A stretch of 64,000 bases of DNA from Bosea sp. ANAM02 (GTDB taxonomy: Bacteria > Pseudomonadota > Alphaproteobacteria > Rhizobiales > Beijerinckiaceae): assembly GCF_011764485.1 (NCBI RefSeq), contig NZ_AP022848.1:1392001-1456000 (forward strand). The letters are read 5' to 3'. This document shows positions 53,491 to 62,930 of the stretch, one piece after another. A program made the translations under genes and the position numbers. The stretch's first letter is position 1. The number at the start of each line of letters is the position of its first letter. The notes under the pieces are model-generated. The model was not told where the DNA came from. It was given only the letters and a program-made list of their open reading frames with translations, and ran no database searches.

Positions 53491-53943
53491 TCAGCGGCCC
53501 GCCGGCTCGGTGACGAGCGCGACCCGCTTGAAGCCGGCGGCGGTGATGGTCGACATCACCGAGGCGACGCGGCCGTAATCGACCTGCCTGTCGCCGCGAA
53601 CATAGATGCGCTCGTCGAAGCCCTGCCTGGCCAGGCCCTGGAGCTTGGCGACCAGGTCGGGCTCCAGCGTCGGCTCGTCCTGCAGGAAGATCTGGCCCTT
53701 GCTGTCGATGGCGATCGTCAGAGGCTTCTGATCGACATTGATCGGCTTGGCGCCGGTCTGCGGCAGGTCGAGCGGGACGCCGGTCGCGATCAGCGGCGCG
53801 GCGACCATGAAGATGATGAGCAACACCAGCATGACGTCGATGAACGGCGTCATGTTGATCTCGGCGATGGCGCCGTGGCGGCGCCCGCGCCGGCCCCGGC
53901 GGCCGGAACCGCCCTTTGCGCCCGAAGCGGCTGACATACCCAT
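53491..53943 (-). CDS. tolR: Tol-Pal system protein TolR
   Basis: 150 residues from the ATG at 53943, with GAGGG near the end of tolQ. A Gly/Arg-rich start is followed by AEINMTPFIDVMLVLLIIFM, which holds the essential Asp in the membrane helix. The periplasmic domain is typical of ExbD/TolR. It forms the motor with TolQ. Confidence 0.95.
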   Translation of the reverse strand: MGMSAASGAKGGSGRRGRRGRRHGAIAEINMTPFIDVMLVLLIIFMVAAPLIATGVPLDLPQTGAKPINVDQKPLTIAIDSKGQIFLQDEPTLEPDLVAKLQGLARQGFDERIYVRGDRQVDYGRVASVMSTITAAGFKRVALVTEPAGR

Positions 53944-53953
53944 CGTCAGGCCC

Positions 53954-54664
53954 TCACGCCGCCATGCGCTCGTCGATCTGCCGCGACAGGATCGCGGAGA
54001 ACTCGTCGGCAAAGGCTTCGAGCCGCCCCTGCGCCTTGGCGACCTCGGCCTGGAGCTTGTTGTAGGCCATCAGCGCGGGGATCGCGGCGAAGAGGCCGAT
54101 CGCCGTGGCGAAGAGCGCCTCGGCGATGCCGGGCGCGACGACCGCCAGCGAGGAATTCTTGGAGACCGCGATGGCGGTGAATGAGGTCATGATGCCCCAA
54201 ACCGTGCCGAACAGGCCGATGAAGGGAGCGGCCGAGGCAATTGTCGAGAGCACGAGAAGCTTCGATTCGAGGCGTTCCGTCTCGCGCTGGATGGTGACGT
54301 CGAGCACCTTGTCGATGCGCTGCGAGAGGCTGGCGACGGAGCGGCCGCCATTCTCGAAGGAGCGCTTCCATTCGCGCATCGCCGCGACGAAGACGGCGGC
54401 CATGTCGTTGACCGGCTTGCTGGCGAGGTCGCGATACAGCTCCTCGAGCGAGCGTCCGGACCAGAACACCTCCTCGAACGCGTCCATGTCGCGGCGCGTG
54501 CGCCGGTAGAGCAGGGTCTTGTCGACGATGATCGACCAGCACCAGACCGAGGCGCCGATCAGGCCCATCATGACCAGCTTGACGACGATATGGGCGTGCC
54601 AGAACAGCGTCCAGAACGACATGTCGATCTGCGGCGCGGCCTGCGCGACGTCGGCGGGGTTCAT
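53954..54664 (-). CDS. tolQ: Tol-Pal system protein TolQ
   Basis: 236 residues. Three helices: around 22-44 ([20 protein letters not shown]), around 140-160 ([17 protein letters not shown]) and around 177-195. The [10 protein letters not shown] proton-path motif is canonical. It leads the tolQRAB set; its upstream region is 421 bp long. Confidence 0.96.
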   Translation of the reverse strand: MNPADVAQAAPQIDMSFWTLFWHAHIVVKLVMMGLIGASVWCWSIIVDKTLLYRRTRRDMDAFEEVFWSGRSLEELYRDLASKPVNDMAAVFVAAMREWKRSFENGGRSVASLSQRIDKVLDVTIQRETERLESKLLVLSTIASAAPFIGLFGTVWGIMTSFTAIAVSKNSSLAVVAPGIAEALFATAIGLFAAIPALMAYNKLQAEVAKAQGRLEAFADEFSAILSRQIDERMAA

Positions 54665-55085
54665 CCTGTCATCCTTCTCACCCAGGCGGTACGGCCGACG
54701 CTGGACATCTCAAGGCGCCAGCCCCGGCCCAAACCCCGCCGCTCGCGTCGCGGGAGACCCACGCCGCCGCCCGATCCGCGATCCGGGGAAATGCCGTATC
54801 CCTCCAATCGCGCGTGAATCCGGCGAAAGATGGGCCGAAACGGGGTTTCCCACGGAACGCATGCTCCGGACCGAGTTAAGCTCCCGGCAAGGTTAATGTC
54901 GGGTATACGTCGGGGTCGGGAGGCACGCGGTTTCGGGAGGCTGGCGAGTCATTGCCTTGCTCCCCGAAACGCCGCGAGCCCGAAGGCGGCGCGCTGGAAC
55001 CAGGCCGCGAAAACAGAGCGCTTGACAGAAAATTTCAATTTGCAGATCTGTACGGGCCTTCGCGACAGGAAGGCCAATAAAGATC
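54665..55085. other. Divergent intergenic region tolQ / cysteine hydrolase candidate
   Basis: 421 bp with no gene. The left half is ordinary GC-rich sequence that should hold the tolQ promoter. The right end is unusually A/T-rich (TTGACAGAAAATTTCAATTTG from 55022), giving a -35-like TTGACA; no clear -10 follows at 17 bp. Confidence 0.6.
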
Positions 55086-56021
55086 ATGACTTATTTTCCG
55101 TATGTGGGCTCCGGTCCCTATTGCTACGCCAATTCATTTTCGATGATGTTCGGAGAGGCGTCTTTGTCTCCTGCCGTCATTGAATTCGCGACGGGAAGTC
55201 CTTTCGGCATGCAATTGCATGGCGGAGCGATGCCATTCTTCGATCCCTATGGCTGGACGCCGGAAGCGGGTTTCGAGGACGCGCTCGCCGCCATGGGCTG
55301 GACCTCTGTCGTGACGCGCGGCGGCAGCGAGGACGAGGCGCTTGCCCGGCTGACGGAAGCTCTTGCCGAGGGGCCGGTCTGGGTCGGTCCGCTCGAAATG
55401 GGCCATCTGCGGCATCAGCCGGGCATGCACGGCGCAATCGGCGCCGATCATTATGTCGTCGTGCTCGCGTTGTGCGACGGCATGGTCGAAATGCACGATC
55501 CGCAAGGCTATCCGCATGCGACCTTGCCGCTCGCCGATTTCATGGCAGCGTGGCGCGGCGAGACGGTGGATTACGGCGAGCCCTTCACGATGCGGACGGG
55601 CTTCCGGCGCATCGAGGCCGTGGCGGAGGAGGACGCGATCCGGCGAGCGCTTCCCGCCGGTATTCGCTGGCTCGCCATGGACCGGAACCTGCAGCCGCCG
55701 GCGGGAACGCTCGGCAACGAGGCGGCGGCGCTCGCCTTGGCGGAGCGGGTCACGGCCGGCTGCGACGACGAGCTCAGGGGCCATTTCATCCATTTCGCGG
55801 TGCGCGTCGGCGCACGGCGCGCTGCCGATGCCGCGCGTTGCCTGGCCCGGATCGGGCTCGACGAAGCTGCCGGGATCATGGGACGTCAGGCACGATCGAT
55901 CGGCGCCCTGCAATACCCGCTGGTTACTCGGGAGGACGCGGCCGCCGCCGCTCACCTGAGAGCGCTGGCGCCGACCTATCGCGAATTGCTCGCGGTGCTG
56001 GAGCCTGCCGCCGTTTCATAG
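55086..56021 (+). CDS. Papain-like cysteine hydrolase candidate (BtrH N-terminal/C39-like)
   Basis: 311 residues. Cys13 lies in YCYANSFSMM, a typical N-terminal nucleophile of papain-like folds. His122 (GADHYVVV) and Asp138 (MHDPQGYP) fit the rest of a Cys-His-Asp triad, as in BtrH N-terminal and peptidase C39 domains. A helical C-terminal half (residues 180-311) is of unknown type. No signal peptide. It stands alone, with an A/T-rich promoter region, between tolQ and DUF2852. BtrH relatives transfer acyl groups in antibiotic synthesis; there is no such cluster here. Function unknown. Confidence 0.6.
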   Translation: MTYFPYVGSGPYCYANSFSMMFGEASLSPAVIEFATGSPFGMQLHGGAMPFFDPYGWTPEAGFEDALAAMGWTSVVTRGGSEDEALARLTEALAEGPVWVGPLEMGHLRHQPGMHGAIGADHYVVVLALCDGMVEMHDPQGYPHATLPLADFMAAWRGETVDYGEPFTMRTGFRRIEAVAEEDAIRRALPAGIRWLAMDRNLQPPAGTLGNEAAALALAERVTAGCDDELRGHFIHFAVRVGARRAADAARCLARIGLDEAAGIMGRQARSIGALQYPLVTREDAAAAAHLRALAPTYRELLAVLEPAAVS

Positions 56022-56041
56022 CGAGGCGATCGCCAGCCAAG

Positions 56042-56069
56042 AAAAAGCCCGCCCCAGTGAGGGGCGGGC
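56042..56069 (-). terminator. Rho-independent terminator of the DUF2852 gene
   Basis: GCCCGCCCC-AGTGA-GGGGCGGGC with a U-run on the minus strand (AAAAA on the plus strand), about 22 bp after the DUF2852 stop. Confidence 0.85.
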
Positions 56070-56091
56070 CTGTCCTGATCGAACCGACGGG

Positions 56092-56553
56092 TCAGGCCGC
56101 GTCGGGCTGGGCCGGGCTGTTGGCCGGCGGGTTGTTGCGGCGCTCGTTCATGAATTGATCGAACTCGGCCTTGTCGCGGGCCATGCGCAGGCGGCCCAGG
56201 AAGTCGTGAAACTCGCGCTGCTCGTCCTCGAGCCGGCGCAGCGTCTCTTCGCGATACTCGTCGAAGGCGCGGTTGCCGCTTGTCGGGCCGCCGCGGCCAC
56301 CCCAACCACCGAAGCCGCCGCCGAAACGACCCTCGCGGCCGGTCATGCGCTCGCGCAGGCGGTCCATCTTGCCCTGCAGGCGGTTCATCCGGTGCTCGTA
56401 CCGGTCTCCGGCATATCCACAACCCATGCGTCCACTCCAGAAAAGAAAGGCCAGGGTCGCAAGACCCAACGGCCAGAACAGGATGAAGCCGAGAACCGCG
56501 AAGGCGATCCAGGCACCCCTCCCATATTCATCCAGCTTCTCGACGATCGGCAT
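56092..56553 (-). CDS. DUF2852 family membrane protein
   Basis: 153 residues. One helix near the N-terminus (WIAFAVLGFILFWPLGLATLA), then a Gly-rich, charged tail with EYREETLRRLEDEQREFHDF and LRMARDKAEFDQFMNERR, the conserved DUF2852 end. Function unknown; common in Rhizobiales. Divergent or neighbour of the TetR gene, 93 bp apart on the same strand. Confidence 0.87.
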   Translation of the reverse strand: MPIVEKLDEYGRGAWIAFAVLGFILFWPLGLATLAFLFWSGRMGCGYAGDRYEHRMNRLQGKMDRLRERMTGREGRFGGGFGGWGGRGGPTSGNRAFDEYREETLRRLEDEQREFHDFLGRLRMARDKAEFDQFMNERRNNPPANSPAQPDAA

Positions 56554-56646
56554 TGCTCCCTCACTGAACCAACGTGAATGTAAATCACATTTACATAGAT
56601 GCTCCCGACCCTGCCGCTTGTCAAGAAGCCGGTCTGCGGAAATGAA

Positions 56647-57303
56647 TCAGCCGGGCGTAGAGGGGCCGTTGCGGCCGATGCCGAGGCCCTGGAGATAGAT
56701 CAGCATGCCGGCTTCCAGCAGCTCGGCGGCCGACATCGGCAGGGGGCGCCGCCCGCCATCGGCGCGGCCGAACAGGGCGGCGACGCCATGCGACATCGCC
56801 CAGACATGCAGGGCCATCATCAGGGCGGGCGGGCGCTTGCCCTGCGGCAATTGTGCGATCAGCGCCTCGGAGGCCTGGCGCAGGCCGGCGAAGGCGCGGT
56901 CTGCCGCGGCGCGCAGTTCCGGGCTGGCATCGAGCGGCACGCCGGCCTCGAACATTGCCGAATAATAGGCGGGCTCGTCATGGGCGAAGGTCAGATAGGC
57001 GCGGCCGAGCCGGTGGAAGGCGGTCTCGGGATCGGGCCTGCCCTGGTCCCAGGCGCGCGACAGGGCCGCCTCGAAAGCCTGGAAGCCACGCGCGGCGACA
57101 TCGGCCAGGAGCTCGTCGCGGTCGCGGAAATGGCGGTACGGCGCAGCAGGACTGACGCCGGCCATGCGCGCCGCCTCGGCGAAGGTGAAGCCGTTCGGGC
57201 CCTTCTCGCCGATCAGCCCGAGCGCGGCCTTCACCAGCTCCTCCTTGAGGTTGCCGTGGTGATAGCCGCGGGGTGTCTCGGGGCGGTCGCGCTTCCAGCT
57301 CAT
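56647..57303 (-). CDS. TetR/AcrR family transcriptional regulator
   Basis: 218 residues. The N-terminal domain has RGYHHGNLKEELVKAALGLI, FTFAEAARMAGVSPAAPYRHFRDRDELLA (the recognition helix region). The C-terminal part resembles the WHG-type domain with AMSHGVAALFGRADG. It binds DNA as a dimer and represses genes until a ligand binds. No palindromic operator was spotted. The nearest candidate target is DUF2852 or itself. Confidence 0.87.
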   Translation of the reverse strand: MSWKRDRPETPRGYHHGNLKEELVKAALGLIGEKGPNGFTFAEAARMAGVSPAAPYRHFRDRDELLADVAARGFQAFEAALSRAWDQGRPDPETAFHRLGRAYLTFAHDEPAYYSAMFEAGVPLDASPELRAAADRAFAGLRQASEALIAQLPQGKRPPALMMALHVWAMSHGVAALFGRADGGRRPLPMSAAELLEAGMLIYLQGLGIGRNGPSTPG

Positions 57304-57359
57304 GTAAGGAGCGCTAACATGCGGGTGGGCTTGCGTCGACTGTCAGGCGCAACAACAAG

Positions 57360-57473
57360 CCCTCATCCTGAGGAGCAAGCAAAGCTTGCGTCTCGAAGGA
57401 TGCTCCAGATGGTTCCGAAGCCACCGGGAACATCCTTCGAGACAGCCCTTCGGGCTTCCTCAGGATGAGGGCT
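57360..57473. repeat. Intergenic inverted repeat, family C
   Basis: CCCTCATCCTGAGGAGCAAG and CCTCAGGATGAGGGCT at the ends, with GTCTCGAAGGATG and CATCCTTCGAGAC inside. It lies between the ybgC stop and the TetR start. Confidence 0.87.
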
Positions 57474-57490
57474 TCGGGTGACCGATCTTC

Positions 57491-57895
57491 TCACGCGTCG
57501 AGCATCAGGCGCTTGCGCAGGCCGTCGGGAATGCGCCGGGCGCGTCCGCCGCCGACGCAGGCGACCATGACCTGCGCCGTGATCAGCACATCCTCGCCCC
57601 GCAGCACGCGCTGTTCGAGGTCCATCGTGGCGCCACGGGCCGCGATCGAGCGGGTCTCGACCGTCAGCAGGTCATCCATCATGGCCGGCCGCAGGAAATC
57701 GATCGTCATCCTGCGCACCGCGAAGCCGAGCGCCGTCTCGCCGTCGAAGAGCTCCCGCTGCTCGACGCCGAGCGCGCGGATCAGCTCGGTGCGACCGCGT
57801 TCCATGAAGCGAAGATAGGAGGCGTGATAGACAACGCCGGAGAAATCAGTGTCCTCGTAATAGACGCGGACCTCGATGCGATGGACCTTGCTCAT
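57491..57895 (-). CDS. ybgC: Acyl-CoA thioesterase YbgC
   Basis: 134 residues from the ATG at 57895. It has the hot-dog fold pattern VYYEDTDFSGVVYHASYLRFMERGR with the catalytic Asp in EDTDF. It hydrolyses acyl-CoA and is usually the first gene of the tol-pal operon. Here the tolQ gene is 2.8 kb away, separated by the hydrolase candidate, DUF2852 and TetR genes, and a repeat. Confidence 0.92.
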   Translation of the reverse strand: MSKVHRIEVRVYYEDTDFSGVVYHASYLRFMERGRTELIRALGVEQRELFDGETALGFAVRRMTIDFLRPAMMDDLLTVETRSIAARGATMDLEQRVLRGEDVLITAQVMVACVGGGRARRIPDGLRKRLMLDA

Positions 57896-58022
57896 GGCGC
57901 TCCGGAGCGGTTTCGAACGGCTGAAGCTGCCATAAACCAGGAGATGCGGCTTCGGAAAGGCTGGAACTGCTCTGCCGGAACAGCGTTCCCGATGGCGTGA
58001 TCTCAACAAGGGAGGACCTGTC

Positions 58023-58535
58023 ATGGCGCAATCCAGCAAGGCGACCGCGAGGCTGCTCGACAAGGCCGAGGCCGATCTCGTCGCCAGCACTCAGCGCGGG
58101 GCGATCGGTGCGCTCCCGGACGATGCGTTGCGCGACCTCGCCGGCAAGCTGCGCGAGCGCCGCGACAAGGCGCGCGAGGGAGCGCGGCGCCAGAAGCGCG
58201 AGATGCGCGGCAAGGCCGAGCCGAAGGGCGCCAAGGCGGCGACCGACAACACTGGCACCAAGGCGAAGGCCGATGCGCTGACGGCGGCGCTGAAGCGTGT
58301 CGGTGCCGAGCGGACGCGCCGCGAGGAGAAGGCAAAGCTGCCAAGCCAGCGCAGCCTCGCGCGCAAGGCGCTCGCTCTCAAGCAGCGGCAGCTTGCGGCC
58401 GAGCGGCCCGCCAGTCGGACCGCGAGCAAGGGCATGCGCCCGGTCGAGAATCCGAAAGCGGGCAAATCCGGCGCGCTGAAGGATGCCGGGGCCCGGCCGG
58501 CGATGATGCGATCGAAGATCGCCCGGCAGTCGTAG
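58023..58535 (+). CDS. Basic Lys/Arg/Ala-rich protein of unknown function
   Basis: 170 residues with a GGGAGGA ribosome site. It is mostly low-complexity and positively charged from about residue 38 (RRDKAREGARRQKREMRGK, AKADALTAALKRVGAER, RSLARKALALKQRQLAAER). The start resembles a small helical domain. Composition suggests nucleic-acid binding, as in histone H1-like proteins, but no domain was recognised. It is divergent from ybgC. Confidence 0.7.
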   Translation: MAQSSKATARLLDKAEADLVASTQRGAIGALPDDALRDLAGKLRERRDKAREGARRQKREMRGKAEPKGAKAATDNTGTKAKADALTAALKRVGAERTRREEKAKLPSQRSLARKALALKQRQLAAERPASRTASKGMRPVENPKAGKSGALKDAGARPAMMRSKIARQS

Positions 58536-58558
58536 CGGCAATCCAGCCCTGCAGGCAC

Positions 58559-59089
58559 TCAGCGCTTGCAGGGCTTGCCCATGAAGGAACCGCAGTCATA
58601 GGGCTTCGACAGCTCGGCGCGGACGGAGTAATCCTTGCCCTCGAAGCGGTTGACGATGTCGTCGATGCGCCAGCCGCCGCCTTCCTCGACCATGCGGAAG
58701 CGCACCGTGACCGGCTGCTTGAAGCTGCGGAAGGCGGCACTGACCAGGGCACGGCCGTTTGTGGGCTTCTCGACGATGGCGACCTTGAGGTTCTTCACCT
58801 CGCCGTCCTGGCCGTTGATGAAGGGATCGGCGCCGATATGGCCGATCTCGCCGGCCTCGTCCTGATAGAGGTCGTCGCGGGCAAAGAGCGCTGCGAGGCT
58901 CCTGCTCATCAGCCTGTCGCGATGTGGCGGGCGCCAGGGCGGTTCGCCCGAGGCGGCCAGCGTCTTCACCGTGATCGCATAGGCATCCTTCACCGGTCCG
59001 TCCGGCGTGGTATCGGCAGCGGATGCGGCGCCGGCGCCGAGCAGGCCGATCGCGAGCAAAGCCGATGCGGCGAAGCGGGAGGCTGACAT
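58559..59089 (-). CDS. Secreted protein with NTF2-like (DUF3828-type) domain
   Basis: 176 residues. The signal peptide ends at GAASAADTT. The mature part has LMSRSLAALFARDDLYQDEA, IGADPFINGQDGEVKNLKVA and WRIDDIVNRFEGKDYSVR, similar to DUF3828 proteins. The last 15 residues contain two Cys (DCGSFMGKPC) that may pair. Periplasmic, function unknown. The match to DUF3828 is from pattern, not search. Confidence 0.65.
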   Translation of the reverse strand: MSASRFAASALLAIGLLGAGAASAADTTPDGPVKDAYAITVKTLAASGEPPWRPPHRDRLMSRSLAALFARDDLYQDEAGEIGHIGADPFINGQDGEVKNLKVAIVEKPTNGRALVSAAFRSFKQPVTVRFRMVEEGGGWRIDDIVNRFEGKDYSVRAELSKPYDCGSFMGKPCKR

Positions 59090-59177
59090 GCGTGGGCTCC
59101 GAAAGCGAACGATCCGATGCGATCAAGCGGGAAGGATGCGAGGCTTGCATCCTTCATATGCGGGACGATGATCCGGC

Positions 59178-60230
59178 CTATTCGCCATCCTCGTCGCTGC
59201 CGAACAGGCCGAACTGCGCGGTCTCGCGCGAGGGCTCGGGCATGCCGAGATGGCGGAAGGCGTGCGGCGTGAGCAGGCGCCCGCGCGGGGTGCGCTGGAT
59301 GAAGCCCTGCTGCAGCAGGAAGGGCTCGATGATCTCCTCGATCGCGTCGCGCGGCTCGGAGAGGGAGGCGGCGATGGTCTCGATCCCGACCGGGCCACCG
59401 CCGAAATTGACCGCCACCGTAGTGAGATAGCGCCGGTCCATCTGGTCGAGGCCGATGGCGTCGACATCGAGCAGCGAGAGCGCCTTGTCGGCGACCTTGC
59501 GGGTGACGATCGGGTCGCCGTCGACGATGGCGAAGTCGCGCACGCGGCGGAGCAGGCGCCCGGCGATGCGCGGCGTGCCGCGGGAGCGCTTGGCGATCTC
59601 ATTGGCGCCGTCGTCCGACATTGGCACGCCGAGCACGCGGGCGCCGCGCGCGACGATGCCCTGCAATTCCTCGACCGTGTAGAATTGCAGGCGGATCGGG
59701 ATGCCGAAGCGATCGCGCAGCGGCGTGGTCAGGAGGCCGGCGCGGGTGGTGGCGCCGACGAGCGTGAACTTGGGCAGGTCGATCTTGACCGAGCGCGCCG
59801 CCGGGCCTTCGCCGATGATCAGGTCGAGCTGGTAGTCCTCCATCGCTGGATAGAGGATTTCCTCGACCGCCGGGTTCAGGCGGTGGATCTCGTCGATGAA
59901 GAGCACGTCGCGCTCTTCGAGATTGGTGAGCTGGGCGGCGAGGTCCCCGGCCTTGGCGATGACCGGGCCGGAGGTCGAGCGGAAATTGACGCCGAGCTCG
60001 CGCGACACGATCTGCGCCAGCGTCGTCTTGCCGAGGCCGGGCGGGCCGACGAAGAGCACATGGTCGAGCGCGTCGCCGCGGGTTCTGGCAGCATTGATGA
60101 AAACTTGCAGATTCGCGCGCGCCGCCGCCTGGCCGGTGAAATCGGCGAGCGACAACGGACGCAGCGAGGTCTCGCTGTCGTCGTCGCGGCGTTCGGCCGT
60201 CATCAGGCTGGAGCGCTTGGGTTCGCTCAC
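59178..60230 (-). CDS. ruvB: Holliday junction DNA helicase RuvB
   Basis: 350 residues. Walker [17 protein letters not shown], Walker [14 protein letters not shown], sensor [19 protein letters not shown] and the C-terminal wing ([20 protein letters not shown]) are canonical. Drives branch migration as hexameric ATPase with RuvA. The start overlaps the GNAT stop (ATGA). Confidence 0.98.
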   Translation of the reverse strand: MSEPKRSSLMTAERRDDDSETSLRPLSLADFTGQAAARANLQVFINAARTRGDALDHVLFVGPPGLGKTTLAQIVSRELGVNFRSTSGPVIAKAGDLAAQLTNLEERDVLFIDEIHRLNPAVEEILYPAMEDYQLDLIIGEGPAARSVKIDLPKFTLVGATTRAGLLTTPLRDRFGIPIRLQFYTVEELQGIVARGARVLGVPMSDDGANEIAKRSRGTPRIAGRLLRRVRDFAIVDGDPIVTRKVADKALSLLDVDAIGLDQMDRRYLTTVAVNFGGGPVGIETIAASLSEPRDAIEEIIEPFLLQQGFIQRTPRGRLLTPHAFRHLGMPEPSRETAQFGLFGSDEDGE

Positions 60231-60718
60231 AGCGCGATCTCCAGCTCGATGGCGTCGTGGATCGGAATGTCCTTGTACCCCGTCTTGATGATATCAGGCA
60301 CGACCGAGCGATAGGCGTCGATCGCTTCGAGATAAAGCCCCGAGAGGCGAAAGCCACGGCGCTGGTAGAAGGTCATGCCCGGCATGTTGTCATTGGTCAG
60401 CATCGCCTTGAGCGTCCTGGCACCGGCCTTGCGCGCCGCGAAGATGACGGCGTCGAGCATCCGGATCGCGACGCCTTCGCCGGGCCTGAGCGAGTGGAGC
60501 GCGCAGAGATAGGCATTTTCGCCCCGGAGCGTCCAGCTCGCCAGCGCGGCCGTGCGGCCGGAAGGTTCGTAGAGGCCGAGCGCGTCGATCTCGGCGACGT
60601 CATAGACGTGCAGGTCGATCATCATGCTCTGCGAGCCCCAGCTCGCCAGCATGATGCGGCAGAGCTCGGTCTTGTCGGTGACGACGCGCAATTGAAGCTC
60701 GTCTGGCTCCTCGCTCAC
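60227..60718 (-). CDS. GNAT-like N-acetyltransferase between ruvA and ruvB
   Basis: 163 residues from a GTG that overlaps the ruvA stop (GTGA). It ends over the ruvB start. The GNAT pattern is moderate: [20 protein letters not shown] (motif A-like, [11 protein letters not shown]) and [19 protein letters not shown] (motif B-like). Tight overlap on both sides shows it is translated as part of the ruv operon. Substrate unknown; a link to repair is inferred from position only. Confidence 0.8.
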   Translation of the reverse strand: MSEEPDELQLRVVTDKTELCRIMLASWGSQSMMIDLHVYDVAEIDALGLYEPSGRTAALASWTLRGENAYLCALHSLRPGEGVAIRMLDAVIFAARKAGARTLKAMLTNDNMPGMTFYQRRGFRLSGLYLEAIDAYRSVVPDIIKTGYKDIPIHDAIELEIAL

Positions 60719-61332
60719 TTCGCCAGTTCCTTCAGGCCCAGCTTGATCAACTGGGCCGTGCCGGCACCATCGCCGGCGGTCTTGGCGGCAGCAGCCACGG
60801 CGGCGACCGCCTGCGCCTGAGGATAGCCGAGATTGGCGAGCGCCGACACGGCGTCGGCGATCGGCTGCGGCAGCTTCCGGTCCTCTAGCGCGCCGGAGAG
60901 CTGCACGACGCCCGGATCGATATGGCCGAAGGCCGGGGCCTTGTCCTTGAGTTCGGCGCAGAGGCGCTGCGCGAGCTTCGGGCCGACGCCGGGTGCGCGG
61001 GCGATCGCGGCCTTGTCGTTGGTGGTGATGGCGGTGGCGAGCGCGCCGGGATCGAGCGTCGAGAGGATCGCGAGCGCGACCTTGGCGCCGACGCCCTGCA
61101 CGACCTGCATCAGGCGGAACCAGTCGCGCTCGACATCGGACATGAAGCCGTAGAGGCGGATCGCGTCCTCGCGGACATGGGTCTCGATCGAGAGCGCGGC
61201 CGCCTCGCCCGGCTGGGGCAGGCGCTGGAGCGTGCGCGCCGAGCACTGCACGACATAGCCGACGCCCTGGACGTCGATGATGACGTGGTCCTCGCCATAG
61301 GAATCGATCAGGCCCTTGAGCTTGCCGATCAT
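60715..61332 (-). CDS. ruvA: Holliday junction DNA helicase RuvA
   Basis: 205 residues. [19 protein letters not shown] starts the OB-fold; the helix-hairpin-helix region is [15 protein letters not shown] and [19 protein letters not shown]; a C-terminal RuvB-binding domain ends [11 protein letters not shown]. It binds the junction as tetramer. Follows ruvC by 25 bp. Confidence 0.98.
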   Translation of the reverse strand: MIGKLKGLIDSYGEDHVIIDVQGVGYVVQCSARTLQRLPQPGEAAALSIETHVREDAIRLYGFMSDVERDWFRLMQVVQGVGAKVALAILSTLDPGALATAITTNDKAAIARAPGVGPKLAQRLCAELKDKAPAFGHIDPGVVQLSGALEDRKLPQPIADAVSALANLGYPQAQAVAAVAAAAKTAGDGAGTAQLIKLGLKELAK

Positions 61333-61357
61333 CGTCTCGTTCCCTCGGCCGTCTTCA

Positions 61358-61873
61358 TCAACCCGCCACGCGCATCTGTGCGACCAGCGCCTTCATGCCG
61401 CGATGCTGGGCATGGCAGATCGCGACGGCGAGCGCGTCCGCGGCATCGGCCGAGGAGGTCTCGGCCTTGGGCAGCAGCACGCGGATCATCGCCTGGACCT
61501 GCTTCTTGTCGGCATGGCCGACGCCGACCACGGTCTTCTTGACGAGATTGGCGGCGTATTCCGCGACATCGAGCCCGGCGAGCGCCGGCACGACCAGCGC
61601 GATGCCGCGGGCCTGGCCAAGCTTCAGCGCCGATTGCGGGTCGCGGTTGATGAAGGTCTCTTCCACGGCGGCCTCATGCGGGCGATGCGCGGCGAGGACC
61701 TTGTTCAGGCCTTCGTGCAATTGCCGCAGGCGCTCGCCGAGCGAGAGGGTGCCGTCGCTCTCGATGCAGCCGCAGGCGACGAAGGAGAGCTTGCTGCCTT
61801 CCGAAATCACGATGCCCCAGCCGGTTTTGCGGAGGCCGGGATCGATGCCGAGGATGCGAATCGGAGGAGCCAT
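61358..61873 (-). CDS. ruvC: Crossover junction endodeoxyribonuclease RuvC
   Basis: 171 residues. Catalytic acids: Asp in [13 protein letters not shown], Glu in [20 protein letters not shown], and later Asp in [14 protein letters not shown]. It resolves junctions made by RuvAB. First gene of the ruvC-ruvA-GNAT-ruvB set. Confidence 0.97.
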   Translation of the reverse strand: MAPPIRILGIDPGLRKTGWGIVISEGSKLSFVACGCIESDGTLSLGERLRQLHEGLNKVLAAHRPHEAAVEETFINRDPQSALKLGQARGIALVVPALAGLDVAEYAANLVKKTVVGVGHADKKQVQAMIRVLLPKAETSSADAADALAVAICHAQHRGMKALVAQMRVAG

Positions 61874-62035
61874 GATGCCTGCAAACTAGCGGATGTTTCG
61901 GATTTGTCCCGCGTCGAGACGCGGGCAGGTTCGGGCTGGATGAATTCCCCTGATCGATGACATCAAAAAGGAAAGTTGTTCTTGCCGCCGGCCTGCGGGC
62001 ATGGTTCGCAGCATCTTTCGTCTCCGGCCGGCTCC

Positions 62036-62815
62036 ATGTCCTCGATCCTGTCTTCCTTCATGCCGGGCGTCAGCGCCGACGGCATCGCCGTTCTGCTGGC
62101 CGCGACGCTGCTCGGCGGGCTGGTCCGCGGCTTCACGGGCTTCGGTTTCGCCATGGTGTTCATGCCGCTGGCCTCGGTCGTGCTCGGACCGGTCGCGGCG
62201 CTCGGCCTGATCTGGTTCATCGACCTGCCTTTCGCGCTGCCGATCGCGGCGCGCAGCGCCAGGACGGCCGAATGGCGCGAGATCCTGCCGCTGCTGCTGA
62301 CGGCGACTTTGGCACTGCCGGCCGGCATCTGGCTGCTGATCTGGCTCGATCGCGAGACGATGCGCTGGGTGCTGGCCTCGCTCGTGCTGATCGCGGTCGG
62401 GCTGATGGCGTCGGGCTGGCGCTATCACGGGCGACCGACGATCACGCTCTCGCTCGGCGTCGGGGCCCTGTCGGGGCTGTTCAACGGCATGGCCTCGATC
62501 GGCGGCATGCCGCTCGCGGTGTTCTGGCTCGGTGCGCAACGCAACGACCGGCACAAGACGCGGGCCAATCTGCAGACCTTCTTCGGCGTCTCGACGCTGA
62601 TCAGCGGCGCGGTCCTGTGGTCGAAGGGGATTCTGACGCTCGGCGCGCTGACGATGGCGGTTCCGCTCTTCGCGGTCTACGGCGCCGGGCTCTGGGCCGG
62701 CACGCATGGCTTCCGGCTGGCCTCGGAGGAGACGTTCCGGCGCGGGGCCTATCTGGTGATCTTCCTCAGCGCGTTGATCAGCCTGCCGCTGTGGGATGTC
62801 GTGATCGGGCGGTGA
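62036..62815 (+). CDS. TauE/SafE family membrane protein
   Basis: 259 residues from the ATG at 62036 (weak ribosome site). About eight helices; LLGGLVRGFTGFGFAMVFMP is the typical TauE/SafE N-terminal motif and LFNGMASIGGMPLAVFW the mid one. Putative exporter of sulfite-like or organic anions. Sequence is quite different from the paralogue at 23822-24586. Confidence 0.87.
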   Translation: MSSILSSFMPGVSADGIAVLLAATLLGGLVRGFTGFGFAMVFMPLASVVLGPVAALGLIWFIDLPFALPIAARSARTAEWREILPLLLTATLALPAGIWLLIWLDRETMRWVLASLVLIAVGLMASGWRYHGRPTITLSLGVGALSGLFNGMASIGGMPLAVFWLGAQRNDRHKTRANLQTFFGVSTLISGAVLWSKGILTLGALTMAVPLFAVYGAGLWAGTHGFRLASEETFRRGAYLVIFLSALISLPLWDVVIGR

Positions 62816-62823
62816 CGGAGATC

Positions 62824-62919
62824 GTCATGCCCGGGCTTGACCCGGGCATCTCAGGACGAAAGGGCGCCTCTTCCTGTGAGAGATTCCCGGGTCTGCGCTT
62901 CGCTTCGCCCGAGAATGAC
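62824..62919. repeat. Intergenic inverted repeat, B-related
   Basis: GTCATGCCCGGGCTTGACCC to CGCCCGAGAATGAC, between convergent tauE-like and yebC-like genes. Confidence 0.82.
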
Positions 62920-62930
62920 GTGTTTCAAGA

